From contig NZ_SCFN01000007.1 in assembly GCF_004138285.1 (NCBI RefSeq), positions 279,816 to 343,815 on the forward strand: a stretch of DNA of 64,000 bases, in the 5' to 3' direction. This DNA comes from Gottfriedia acidiceleris. Lineage in GTDB: Bacteria > Bacillota > Bacilli > Bacillales > Bacillaceae_G. The notes under the pieces were generated by a model. The model saw nothing but the letters and a program-made list of their open reading frames with translations, had not been told where the DNA came from and made no database searches. The position numbers and the translations under genes are program-made. Shown in pieces: positions 9,422 through 18,096 of the stretch (position 1 is its first letter; each line of letters opens with the position of its first letter).

Positions 9422-9551
9422 TTTTTTATTCCCCCTTCAGAATAGAGACTTTATATCATTTTCACTATAAGACATTTAATAAAGTTTTATCTAATAGAAT
9501 TCAAAATAATATAAAGTCCAATCGATTAATAGTTATTTTTCAAATTAACTA

Positions 9552-10265
9552 CTATAATCCCGGAGCATCTGTTAATGTCCACGTAATAGTTGCCTCATGA
9601 TTACCAATCGTAGCTGAGCCTGCCGGTATCGTCAAAGTGACATTATCATTTAATGCCCCATCATTCACTTCTGGATTTGGCCCAAGCCAACGAGTTACCC
9701 ATGTACCAAAACCATTACCTGGTGATGCGGAAACAACAGGTGATGCTGTACTTCCGTCTGTATTTAAAGCAATTGTTTCAGTTGGTACCGGAGACCCACT
9801 TGTACTTAAAGAAATAACTGAACCATTTTTAAATGTAATGATTGCACCAGGTAGAGAATCCGTTGTTCCATTTGTAAATTTACTTGCTTTAGCAGTTACT
9901 GACCAACCTGCCCCTGTACCACGGCGATCTGACACTTGAATAAATGGCTTTTTAGATTTAGCCGAATAGACTTCTGTTTTATTTGAAATCTCATTTACTC
10001 CGAAGTCAACTGATGAAACATAATCTAATGTTAATGAACCAGCATTCCCTGTTGGCGGATCTGTTGGATCAGTAGGACCTGATGGTTCTAATGGTTCAAT
10101 TGGATTTGTAGGATCAACAGGTGTAACTGGACCTGTTCCAGCAACAAATGTTATGGATGATTTTGAATTCCCTACAGATGATACTTCCGCAAAAGTTGAG
10201 TGAGCTGCTCCAACTAATGATGACATCCCGATTACACTAACAAGCGCGACTTTTGTAAATTTCAT
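9552..10265 (-). CDS. WxL-domain surface protein
   Basis: A 237-residue secreted protein. It has a signal peptide (about 1-26), a Pro/Thr-rich low-complexity linker (about 48-75, repeats of PTDP/PxEP type) and a C-terminal WxL domain. The two signature Trp elements are visible: GWSVTAKAS in the middle and TITWTLTDAPG at the extreme C-terminus. WxL proteins attach non-covalently to the Gram-positive wall and act with DUF916 partners, here the next gene. AAGGAG precedes the ATG. Minimal loci with one WxL and one DUF916 protein are best known from Lactobacillales and Listeria and are less typical of Bacillus. Confidence 0.88.
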   Translation of the reverse strand: MKFTKVALVSVIGMSSLVGAAHSTFAEVSSVGNSKSSITFVAGTGPVTPVDPTNPIEPLEPSGPTDPTDPPTGNAGSLTLDYVSSVDFGVNEISNKTEVYSAKSKKPFIQVSDRRGTGAGWSVTAKASKFTNGTTDSLPGAIITFKNGSVISLSTSGSPVPTETIALNTDGSTASPVVSASPGNGFGTWVTRWLGPNPEVNDGALNDNVTLTIPAGSATIGNHEATITWTLTDAPGL

Positions 10266-10521
10266 TTCACTTTACTCCTTAAAAATTATTTTTTTGTTTC
10301 AACGATGTCATTATATCGTTGTAGTAAAGTGATTCCCATGATGTTTTTTACCTTTGATTTAGGTAAAAATAATATCTTATCTTCAATAAAATTTCACATT
10401 TAACTCTAAAAATCGCATTAAAAGGTGTTTCTCAATAGATGAAATAAACTTTCACTGAATTAAGACGGAACATTTGAAGCAATAATAGTAATAAATTGGA
10501 CAAAATTTATGGAGATATTGA

Positions 10522-11979
10522 ATGGATAAATCAACTAAACGGAAATTACAAATAATTAATATTTTAAGTAAACAGGATAAGTGGTTTAAAACAGGAGAAT
10601 TAGCAAGTGAGTTATTATGTACTGAAAAAACAATTCGAAATGATTTACAGGCAATTAATTCGAACTTACCTAAAGGATGGCAAATTGAAACAATAAAAGG
10701 TAAAGGAATTTATATTAATAAACCAATTTCTTCATCAATTAATCAAATTCGTTCAATTTACGTAAAAACCTCATTGAGTTTTCAAGCCATTATACTCATA
10801 CAATTTAAACAAATTAAAACTATAGTAGAATTAGCAAACGCTCTTTTTACACAACAACCTGCTGTCTATTCTATACTTGACCGAGTTGAAGAATTATTGG
10901 AAGCCTATCACCTAAAATTAAAACGTGGCCCACTTGAAATTGTAGGAAGAGAATTTGAAATTCGCCTATTATGTGCTGATATTCTTAATGCTTTATATGC
11001 TCATTCAAATCAAGAATGGCCATTAGAATCATTTACATTCCAAGATATTAAAGAAATTGTTATAGCCACTACAGAACAATTTAAATTATTCTTATATCCT
11101 TCTACAACTAAAAAGTATGTCTATTTACTTGGAACAATGTTATATAGAATAGATAAAAAAATGAAAATTGAACTAACTGATCAATCGATAAATAAAATTT
11201 TGGATTCTGTATTTTTTAAGATTTCTAATGAAATTTGTGATCAATTAGAGCATCAATATAAACATCATATATCTATGAATGAACGAATTGCTTTCTCATT
11301 ATTAATCTCAACTCTTCCTTATTACAGTTTTGATAATATGGAAAAAAATGAATTTTTTTACTTATATCGAAAACAAAAAACACGATATTATAAGGAACTC
11401 CATAATTTAATCGAAATATTAGAGAAAAAGACTGGTATATCTCTAAATGAAGACGAAGAATTTCTTTACACATTTCAAGACCAATTTAAAAGGAACTCTC
11501 TAGTTTTTTACTCAATCGATATAAAGGAACCATCTTATGCAATAGACCGATATGTTCAAAATCAGTATCCTGAGTTATATAGAAATGTATCAGATGCCTT
11601 ACAAATCTGGACTAAAAAATATTCCTATCCAGAAATTACAAGAGATAAGATTGCAAAAGTTGCATTAAATGTACAAGCTTCTAAAATTAATTTCTCATCT
11701 TCAAGGAAAAGAGTCTTGTTATTAACGAGTAATGGTCCAGGTGTTCATCGTTATATAGAAACGAAATTAATCACAGCTTTTGGTCATAAAATTGATTTTA
11801 TTCGTCCTAAATTAGGCGAGTTTGAATCAAATAATATAAATAAATTAAAGATTGAATTTATTATTTCTGACTTCTTACTTGAAGGGGAAATCCTTCATCC
11901 AGTCATTACAATTGACCCTGTTCTTACGCAAAGAGATATTGATCAAATTTCAAATTTCTTAAATTCAAAATCTACATAA
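10522..11979 (+). CDS. Mga-like helix-turn-helix transcriptional regulator
   Basis: A 485-residue regulator with an N-terminal HTH (residues 5-60; TGELASELLCTEKTIRNDLQAINSNLP) followed by an Mga/PRD-like middle region and a C-terminal part resembling an EIIB-like fold (about 395-480). The Mga family controls surface-protein genes in Gram-positives. This gene is divergent from the WxL operon across 256 bp, so local control of the surface proteins is the simplest inference. A GGAGA ribosome site is present. Confidence 0.78.
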   Translation: MDKSTKRKLQIINILSKQDKWFKTGELASELLCTEKTIRNDLQAINSNLPKGWQIETIKGKGIYINKPISSSINQIRSIYVKTSLSFQAIILIQFKQIKTIVELANALFTQQPAVYSILDRVEELLEAYHLKLKRGPLEIVGREFEIRLLCADILNALYAHSNQEWPLESFTFQDIKEIVIATTEQFKLFLYPSTTKKYVYLLGTMLYRIDKKMKIELTDQSINKILDSVFFKISNEICDQLEHQYKHHISMNERIAFSLLISTLPYYSFDNMEKNEFFYLYRKQKTRYYKELHNLIEILEKKTGISLNEDEEFLYTFQDQFKRNSLVFYSIDIKEPSYAIDRYVQNQYPELYRNVSDALQIWTKKYSYPEITRDKIAKVALNVQASKINFSSSRKRVLLLTSNGPGVHRYIETKLITAFGHKIDFIRPKLGEFESNNINKLKIEFIISDFLLEGEILHPVITIDPVLTQRDIDQISNFLNSKST

Positions 11980-12012
11980 AAAAGTAAGGCACAATAAGCC
12001 TTACTTTTTTTG
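11978..12012. terminator. Bidirectional intrinsic terminator
   Basis: AAAGTAAGGC and GCCTTACTTT form a 10-bp stem with a 7-base loop, with A and T tracts on both sides. It separates the Mga-like gene from the converging hydrolase gene. Confidence 0.85.
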
Positions 12013-12020
12013 TATTTTCA

Positions 12021-13034
12021 CTATCTATTCTCCAAGTGTTGTTTAATAAACTGTGCAATCTCAGCGTTCGCTTGCTTACTTATACTCGAAGCCTTGTCCA
12101 TTAACTGAAAATCATGAAACATCCCTCTCCAAACTTTACATGTCACTTCTACGCCATTAGCATTTGCTTTTGCCGCATAAGCTAAAATATCATCGATTAA
12201 CTCTTCCCTTGCGCCAGCATGTATTAGCATTGGAGGTAAACCTCTTAAATCACCATAAAGTGGTGAGATTAAAGGATTTTTCCGATTATTATTACCTACG
12301 TATGTATCAACAATATTGATATCATTTCCGTGATAACTTGCATGAATACTATCAAAATCTGAAGTGTATAATTGACTTTCTTTCGTTAAGTCATTCGCTG
12401 GAGAGATCCCTACAACAGCTGTTGGATAGTTTCCATTTGAAGCTTTAATTTTATTTAACAAAGCAAAGGTTAAATTACCACCAGCACTATCCCCAACGAT
12501 AACAACTTTAGAATTGGGACCATAATTTTTTCCTAAATAATTATAAACTTTTTCAACATCGGTTAAAGCTGCTGGAAATGGATTTTCAGGTGAAAGTCTA
12601 TACTGTATCGTTAATACCCTGTAATTGGTCTCTCTAGCTAAGATTGTTCCTAAATTCCTTGAAAATCCTAACCCACCTCTTGACCATCCCCCACCATGCA
12701 CATAAAAAATAATCTTATCTCCCGGTGATCCGTCTGGTATTAACCATTCAACTTTTATCCCTTCAATAGTTTCAGCCTTAATTTTTATATTTGCTGGTGT
12801 TGGAATAATCTGTTTTTCAATTTCGATTCTTTTTTGTTCTAATGATGCCGTTCTTCCTTCTTTTGATTTTTTTATATTTAATGCTCTAAGAGCTTCTGTT
12901 ACTTTGTCGGGTTTCTCATTTTGATAGATAAGGGAAGAATTACTTTCACTTTTTACAGTATTTTTTGAAGCAACTAAATAATTTCCTATTAACAAACAAA
13001 TCACAAGTGAAAGAAATAAAAAAGTTTTTTTCAA
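12021..13034 (-). CDS. Alpha/beta hydrolase, hormone-sensitive-lipase type esterase
   Basis: A 337-residue esterase with an N-terminal signal or membrane segment (1-23), HGGGW oxyanion motif (113-117), nucleophile elbow GDSAGG (Ser183) and a C-terminal HDFQ that supplies the catalytic His (near 310). This is family IV (HSL) acyl-ester hydrolase architecture. The leader suggests export or anchoring outside the membrane. It starts with TTG after GGGAG. Substrate unknown. Confidence 0.85.
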   Translation of the reverse strand: MKKTFLFLSLVICLLIGNYLVASKNTVKSESNSSLIYQNEKPDKVTEALRALNIKKSKEGRTASLEQKRIEIEKQIIPTPANIKIKAETIEGIKVEWLIPDGSPGDKIIFYVHGGGWSRGGLGFSRNLGTILARETNYRVLTIQYRLSPENPFPAALTDVEKVYNYLGKNYGPNSKVVIVGDSAGGNLTFALLNKIKASNGNYPTAVVGISPANDLTKESQLYTSDFDSIHASYHGNDINIVDTYVGNNNRKNPLISPLYGDLRGLPPMLIHAGAREELIDDILAYAAKANANGVEVTCKVWRGMFHDFQLMDKASSISKQANAEIAQFIKQHLENR

Positions 13035-13110
13035 ATTAGCTCCCTACTTTACTGGTATTTTTTGCCTCGTAATATTAAATTTTCCATTTTCTCATTAATT
13101 ACTCGGAAAT

Positions 13111-13143
13111 AAAAAGGTGCACAGAACTTGTGCACCTTTTTAG
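13111..13143 (-). terminator. Intrinsic terminator after DUF3892 gene
   Basis: AAAAGGTGCACA and TGTGCACCTTTT form a perfect 12-bp stem with a 5-base loop. It follows the stop codon of the minus-strand gene at 13154. Confidence 0.8.
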
Positions 13144-13153
13144 CTTATAGACA

Positions 13154-13435
13154 TTAAAAAGTTGGTAAATTACTTAAATTATTTGTAGGATCACCGTCGG
13201 GATAAGAACGAAGTGTTTTATGTGGATTATCTCCCCGAGTTAGACCTGTGTTCACATCTTCAATTTGTTCAAGTTCTGCCATCGCAATGGCTTGCTCAAT
13301 CCCAACTATTTCACCATTTTGAAATTTTACATCTGTAATATCACCATCGCCATTTTTTCGTACTGCGACGATATGTAATTTATTTGGATCATCTTGATGT
13401 TCAGGATGTCCGATACCACGATTTTGAAACGACAT
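13154..13435 (-). CDS. DUF3892-type small protein
   Basis: A 93-residue soluble protein with the DUF3892 pattern: a strand-rich core in which a 'HIVAVRKNGDGDITDVKFQNGE' type segment is followed by an acidic helix (GIEQAIAMAELEQI), then a tail with RSYPDGDPTNN. A GTG at 13462 extends the frame, but GGAGGTG lies 8 bases before the ATG at 13435, which is the better start. Function is unknown for the family. Confidence 0.75.
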   Translation of the reverse strand: MSFQNRGIGHPEHQDDPNKLHIVAVRKNGDGDITDVKFQNGEIVGIEQAIAMAELEQIEDVNTGLTRGDNPHKTLRSYPDGDPTNNLSNLPTF

Positions 13436-13659
13436 ACCAACACACCTCCATTTATTTGACACAAAAATAGTATGGCGGGATGAAAATATGTTTATCCTTC
13501 CAAATTCTTACAAGACTAAATCTTAAATGAAGATTTCACCTAGTAACTAGATTAAGTTTGTTAATTTTTTCACAAAATATACACAGACAAATTTGCACAA
13601 AAATTATACGATAGTTATGTAATCATTAATCCAAACAACTTTCGAAAGAAGGAAAAAAT

Positions 13660-13872
13660 ATGACTACTGTTTTAGGAATGACAAGAGAAGGCAGATTAAT
13701 TCACAAAATAGGTGATGGTTATTACCGATATACAAAATTAAACAAAGACGAACTGAAAACATTAAATTTACTTGTTCGTGAAGGTATGGTGACTGTCGTA
13801 AAAAAAGGTATTGGTTATGCAGCACTTGTTAAACTGACTGATCAAGGTAAAATTATTAATAACGAGTGTTGA
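13660..13872 (+). CDS. Small conserved-type hypothetical protein (70 aa)
   Basis: A 70-residue basic, soluble protein starting MTTVLGMTREGRLIHK, with a GAAGGA ribosome site 7 bases before the ATG and its own terminator. It is a stand-alone gene with more than 200 bp on each side. I do not recognise the family; the predicted pattern is mixed helix and strand, perhaps winged-helix-like at the end (VREGMVTVVKKGIGYAALVKLTDQG), which is only an impression. Confidence 0.55.
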   Translation: MTTVLGMTREGRLIHKIGDGYYRYTKLNKDELKTLNLLVREGMVTVVKKGIGYAALVKLTDQGKIINNEC

Positions 13873-13904
13873 CTTCAATTAATTAGAATATATGAATTAA
13901 TATA

Positions 13905-13964
13905 ACCACCCCTTTAATTAAAAGCTGACATAAATAAGCATACTTTTAAAGGGGTGGTTTTTTG
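13905..13964 (+). terminator. Intrinsic terminator after 70-aa gene
   Basis: ACCACCCCTTTAA and TTTAAAGGGGTGGT pair around a long loop and are followed by TTTTTT. Confidence 0.8.
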
Positions 13965-14073
13965 ATGAGACAACTATATTTTTTGTTTCATTCTTTGGTG
14001 AATCATTTGTTTATGCAAATGGCATAATAGAATTTATAATTGCTTGTTATTATTGAAATTTCTATAAAATAAT

Positions 14074-14109
14074 TAAAAACGCTATCTCATTATTAAGATA
14101 ACGTTTTTG
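14074..14109 (-). terminator. Intrinsic terminator after acetoacetate-CoA ligase gene
   Basis: On the minus strand AAAACGTTATCT pairs with AGATAGCGTTTT (one mismatch), ending in a T run. Confidence 0.65.
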
Positions 14110-14116
14110 ACTGATT

Positions 14117-16096
14117 TTAACTTATTTCATTTAAAACTTGTGCCAACCCGGTAAAAAATTTTAATGACTCTGGATTAGCCATCGAACCTTGGTTGACTAC
14201 TTTTTCAGGAGAAAAACCTAATAATATTTTACGTATTGGAACTTCTAATTTTTTTCCACTCAATGTTTTTGGAATTTGCTCAACTTCATAAATTTCATTA
14301 GGGACAAATCGTGGTGAAACCTTTTGCTTAATTTCTACTTTTATTTTTTCCTTTAATTCATTCGTCAAAGCAACCCCATTTTTTAGTACAACAAATAATG
14401 GCATAAATGACTGACGGCCAAGTAGTTCTAAATCGATCACTAGACCTTCCATTACTTCATCAAGTGATTCAACAACTCGATAGATTTCGCTTGTACCTAA
14501 ACGCACACCATGTCTATTTATTGTTGAATCTGATCTTCCATAAATTATACAACTACCTTTTTCATCAATTTTAATCCAATCTCCATGTCTCCAAATACCT
14601 GGATAAACTTCAAAATAACTTTCAAGATAACGTTCATTATTCGAATCACCCCAGAAATAAAGCGGCATGGACGGCATAGGAGAAGTAATCACTAATTCCC
14701 CCACTTCATTAATTACTGAATTTCCCTCATCATCAAATGATTGTACATGAGCTCCTAATGAACGAGCTTGAATCTCTCCAGCATAAACAGGAAGAATCGG
14801 GGAACCTCCAACAAATGCTGTACAAACATCAGTACCTCCACTAGTTGAAACAAGCCAGATGTCATCTTTTATATTTTCATATACCCATGAAAATCCTTCC
14901 ACCGATAGAGGTGAACCAGTCGAACAAATAGATTTTAATCTAGAAAAACCATTTCTTTCTTTTGGTTTTATTCCGTGCTTCTCACATACGCTTAAGAATC
15001 CTGCACTTGTACCAAAGAATGTTACACCCACTTCTTCTGCAAGGTCCCATAATACATGAAGGCTAGGATAAGAAGGACTTCCATCAAACAATAAAATCGT
15101 ACTACCAGATAACAAGCCTCCAACTAATTGATTCCACATCATCCAGCCAGTAGTAGTAAACCAAAAAATGACATCATCTTGATTTATTCCTTGTTCAACT
15201 ACTAATGTTTTAAGTTGCTCAACTAATATTCCACCTTGACTTTGTACAATTGGTTTAGGCAAACCTGTTGTCCCCGATGAAAATAAGATCCATAGTGGAT
15301 GATCAAAAGGAACACTTTCAAAAGTAAGTTCACTGCTTCCCACTAATAATTCATTCCAAAGAATTGTTTCGTTTTCCATTTTGTATTCATCAAAATTCAC
15401 ATAAGGTACTAAAATTGTCTTCTTTAATGTAGGTAATTCAGACTGTAGCTCTTCAACGCTTGATAACCTATTTTGAACTTTTCCATTATAAGAATAACCA
15501 TCCACCGCAAATAAAATAGTCGGTTCGATTTGTTTAAATCGGTCAATTACACTACTCGTTCCAAAATCTGGTGAACAGCTTGACCAAATTGCTCCAATGC
15601 TTGCACAAGCTAAGAAGGCAATGATTGTTTCGGGGATATTAGGCATATATGCTACAACTCGATCCCCAGGTTTTACACCTAATTCTCTTAAAGAATTTGC
15701 GACCAATCCTGTCTTTTCCTTAAGCTCTTTCCAACTTATTTCTGTTTTTGGAGTAATTTCTGATTGAAAAATTAATGCAGATTGGTCTCCTTTATCATTT
15801 CGAAATACATGTTCTGCATAATTAATTTTTGAGCCGTTAAACCATTTTGCGCCTGGCATTTTGCGCTCTTCAAGAACTTGATCGTATGGTGCATGGGAAA
15901 TTACATTACAATATTTCCAAACGCTTTCCCAAAAGGACTCTAATTCATCGACAGACCATTTCCATAACTCACTTTGTGTATTGAAAAATAGATTTTTTTC
16001 ATTTTTGAGCCAGTTCATAAATTGGCTAACTCCAGCTTTTTCAATTTGCTGCCTAGTTGGTTCCCATAATAGAGCACCTTCAGTAATCGCTTTCAT
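14117..16096 (-). CDS. Acetoacetate--CoA ligase (acetoacetyl-CoA synthetase)
   Basis: A 659-residue adenylate-forming enzyme. The N-terminus has the acetyl/acetoacetyl-CoA synthetase cap (LWEPTRQQIEKAGVSQFMNWL), then the P-loop-like FSSGTTGLPKP (272-282), a core STSGGTDVC segment and the C-terminal PKTLSGKKLEVP lysine motif that carries the adenylation catalytic Lys. Length and N-terminal cap match acetoacetate-CoA ligase rather than acetyl-CoA synthetase. It would activate acetoacetate to acetoacetyl-CoA with ATP in ketone-body or PHB metabolism. It is monocistronic with its own terminator. Confidence 0.88.
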   Translation of the reverse strand: MKAITEGALLWEPTRQQIEKAGVSQFMNWLKNEKNLFFNTQSELWKWSVDELESFWESVWKYCNVISHAPYDQVLEERKMPGAKWFNGSKINYAEHVFRNDKGDQSALIFQSEITPKTEISWKELKEKTGLVANSLRELGVKPGDRVVAYMPNIPETIIAFLACASIGAIWSSCSPDFGTSSVIDRFKQIEPTILFAVDGYSYNGKVQNRLSSVEELQSELPTLKKTILVPYVNFDEYKMENETILWNELLVGSSELTFESVPFDHPLWILFSSGTTGLPKPIVQSQGGILVEQLKTLVVEQGINQDDVIFWFTTTGWMMWNQLVGGLLSGSTILLFDGSPSYPSLHVLWDLAEEVGVTFFGTSAGFLSVCEKHGIKPKERNGFSRLKSICSTGSPLSVEGFSWVYENIKDDIWLVSTSGGTDVCTAFVGGSPILPVYAGEIQARSLGAHVQSFDDEGNSVINEVGELVITSPMPSMPLYFWGDSNNERYLESYFEVYPGIWRHGDWIKIDEKGSCIIYGRSDSTINRHGVRLGTSEIYRVVESLDEVMEGLVIDLELLGRQSFMPLFVVLKNGVALTNELKEKIKVEIKQKVSPRFVPNEIYEVEQIPKTLSGKKLEVPIRKILLGFSPEKVVNQGSMANPESLKFFTGLAQVLNEIS

Positions 16097-16392
16097 TATT
16101 ACTCCTCCTAAATTAGTAATCTATTTATTTTAAGGACATAGTAACTGCGCATAGCTCAAACCTTTTGATGAAAACTCCTTATAATCTTTCTATTATGTAT
16201 TAGTTAAATCTTTTTTCTAAAAATACTTAATATTTAAAAATTAACTATTATACTATTACACACTAAATTTACTGTCAATATCGAAAATGAATCATCGTTC
16301 AACTAAAAGTACATTTTGAACTTGAGCTTTCATCTATTGTTCTAGTTAAATTAACCCAAAAAACTTCATACTATATCCTCATAGAGACACGG
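16097..16392. other. Intergenic region upstream of acetoacetate-CoA ligase
   Basis: AT-rich DNA containing the ligase ribosome site (AGGAGGAGT next to 16097) and presumably its promoter. I see no other structured element before the riboswitch promoter. Confidence 0.4.
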
Positions 16393-16434
16393 TTGATATT
16401 TAAATTGATTAAATGTAATATATTAAATGATAAT
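16393..16434 (+). promoter_or_regulatory. Candidate sigma-A promoter for the riboswitch operon
   Basis: TTGATA (16393-16398), 17 bases, then TAATAT (16416-16421). An alternative is TTGATT (16405) with GATAAT (16429) at 18 bases. Either would start transcription upstream of the aptamer at 16488. A third pair ending at 16485 is excluded because it would start inside the aptamer. Confidence 0.4.
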
Positions 16435-16487
16435 CCTGCAGGTTATTATTTCCATTTTTACCACTATTTACCATAATTATATTATAG

Positions 16488-16554
16488 CTCGTATATACCC
16501 AGAAATATGGTCTGGGAGTCTCTACCTAATTCCCGATAAGAATTAGACTACGAG
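16488..16554 (+). ncRNA. Purine riboswitch aptamer, guanine class
   Basis: The three-way junction is complete. P1 is CTCGTA/TACGAG. P2 is CCCAGA/TCTGGG with the conserved ATATGG loop. J2/3 is AGTCTCTACC and P3 is CTAATTC/GAATTAG. The specificity base is C in GACTACG, equivalent to C74 of the B. subtilis xpt aptamer, which pairs with guanine; adenine riboswitches have U there. The bases equivalent to U22, U47 and U51 are kept; one junction base (A24 to U) and U48 to C differ from xpt, the latter at a position known to be flexible. No purine biosynthesis gene follows; instead an HD/P450/hydrolase/MFS operon begins 296 bp downstream. Confidence 0.92.
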
Positions 16555-16732
16555 GTAATTTTTACTTTATTAGTAAAAAAAGCTGAATTTAATAAAGGAT
16601 AACGATGTCCCTTTGAATAGTTAAACTTACTTTTAAATACTCTATTAACCTTAGAATATATAAAAGTACGTATTCTTCACCTATTTGACGGACTTTATAT
16701 ATGTCTACCTTTAAAATTCCAACTTTTTTGCG

Positions 16733-16798
16733 AACCAAGATAAAGTAGGACTTATCTCTTTAGTGGAGAATACGTCCTACTTTATCTTGGTTTTTTTA
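16733..16798 (+). terminator. Leader terminator between guanine riboswitch and operon
   Basis: A perfect 19-bp stem (16733-16751 with 16774-16792) is followed by TTTTTTT, 53 bases before the first start codon. It is the likely expression platform: with guanine bound it would stop transcription. TACTTTAT at 16563-16570, just after P1, is complementary to ATAAAGTA in the 5' arm (16740-16747), giving a possible antiterminator. Confidence 0.8.
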
Positions 16799-16849
16799 CG
16801 TCATTTAAATGTTTTCTTAAATTAAAGTTTATAGAAGGGGTTTATTGAT

Positions 16850-18082
16850 ATGTATAAGGCCATGTATCATACTTTTGACCACCTAAGACTATCTGACAAG
16901 CAAACGCAAGAAGCTAATATTGCGTTCTTACATGACTTTAATGCAGTTTTAGAATCCCCCCATTTAAAAAAATTAGCAAAAAAAACACAGTTAATTCCCA
17001 ACTCAGATCTATGCCATAATCGTTTGTCCCATACTATTGACGTATGCAATGTTTCAGGCTTAATCGTAGAACATCTTAACAATTATTTTCGAGAGAATAA
17101 CATTACACCCATAAATAAAGATTTAGTAAAGACTATTAGTCTAGCTCATGATATTGGTCATCCACCATTTGGACATACCGGTGAACGAGCACTAGATGAA
17201 ATGATGAAAAAAATGGGTGGATTTGAATCAAATGCACAGAGCGTTAAAATTTTAGTAAATAGTTCAGATGATTTTAAATACCGAACCCTTACAGCCTTAA
17301 TGAAATACAAAACCAAAATTCCTTTAATTAGAGAAGAATATAACGGATTAATTAAAGGCTATTACGGGTATATGTCAGACCATTTAGAACCTTTATTTTT
17401 GACATATCAAGAAAATGTCATTGAACAATCTATCGTAGACATAGCAGATACATTATCTTATGCCCTATCAGATCTTAAAGATTTAATCATATTTTATGGA
17501 GAAAATAGATTTGCTCAATTACTTAACAGATATTTTACTGAAGGCGCAATGCTAGAGGAGACATTGCTTTTTTTCCCTGAAATAAGTAGATCGGAATTAC
17601 TTTATTTCATTCCTAAAATTATGGAAGACATTAAAAATAATATACTTTGGGAAATTTCACAAAATTACCTTAAGTTAATTTGGGAACCACTACAATCTAT
17701 TATTCATGATTTTATAGATACATTAGTGATCAAGATAAACTATGCACAACCAATGTATAGCAAATTGAACCTTTCATTGGAAAATGAGTTAAAACTTTTT
17801 CTATTAAATCAAATTACAAAGAAATGTTTCTTAGAAAGGCAAGTTAATAGAGAAATAGATAAAAAGATTACTCATAATATACAACTCACCTACGATTATC
17901 TTTTTAACTTAAATAGTGAGGATTCTTTGTTGAAATTAGATAAAGAAGTCTTACAAAAATTAATCAATATCTCTAACCAGATTGAGCGTTCACGTTTTGT
18001 TTGTGACGTAATGTGTCATTTAAGTGATATGGAAATTGAAGATTTTGTAAGTAAATCCAATAAAAAAATAATTGTAGTATAA
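16850..18082 (+). CDS. HD-domain nucleotide hydrolase, dGTPase-like
   Basis: A 410-residue protein with the dGTP triphosphohydrolase pattern of HD enzymes: His61 (LSHTIDV), His100-Asp101 (LAHDIGHPPFGHTGE), the FESNAQ box (125-130) and a distal metal-binding IVDIADTLSYALSD (195-208). Canonical enzymes remove triphosphate from dGTP to give deoxyguanosine. The C-terminal half is divergent, so the exact nucleotide and product are open. It is the first gene after a guanine riboswitch, which fits guanine-nucleotide chemistry. GAAGGGG precedes the ATG. The P450 gene follows after 14 bp. Confidence 0.8.
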   Translation: MYKAMYHTFDHLRLSDKQTQEANIAFLHDFNAVLESPHLKKLAKKTQLIPNSDLCHNRLSHTIDVCNVSGLIVEHLNNYFRENNITPINKDLVKTISLAHDIGHPPFGHTGERALDEMMKKMGGFESNAQSVKILVNSSDDFKYRTLTALMKYKTKIPLIREEYNGLIKGYYGYMSDHLEPLFLTYQENVIEQSIVDIADTLSYALSDLKDLIIFYGENRFAQLLNRYFTEGAMLEETLLFFPEISRSELLYFIPKIMEDIKNNILWEISQNYLKLIWEPLQSIIHDFIDTLVIKINYAQPMYSKLNLSLENELKLFLLNQITKKCFLERQVNREIDKKITHNIQLTYDYLFNLNSEDSLLKLDKEVLQKLINISNQIERSRFVCDVMCHLSDMEIEDFVSKSNKKIIVV

Positions 18083-18096
18083 CAGGAGGAAATAAC

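Noticed and set aside
13463..13659. TTGCAC / TATGTA promoter for the 70-aa gene
   Set aside because: Boxes are plausible (17-base spacing) but weak and not distinguishable from AT-rich background, so not listed.
16457..16485. TTTACC / TATTAT promoter pair at 17 bases next to the riboswitch
   Set aside because: Its transcript would start inside the P1 stem of the aptamer, so the upstream pairs are preferred.
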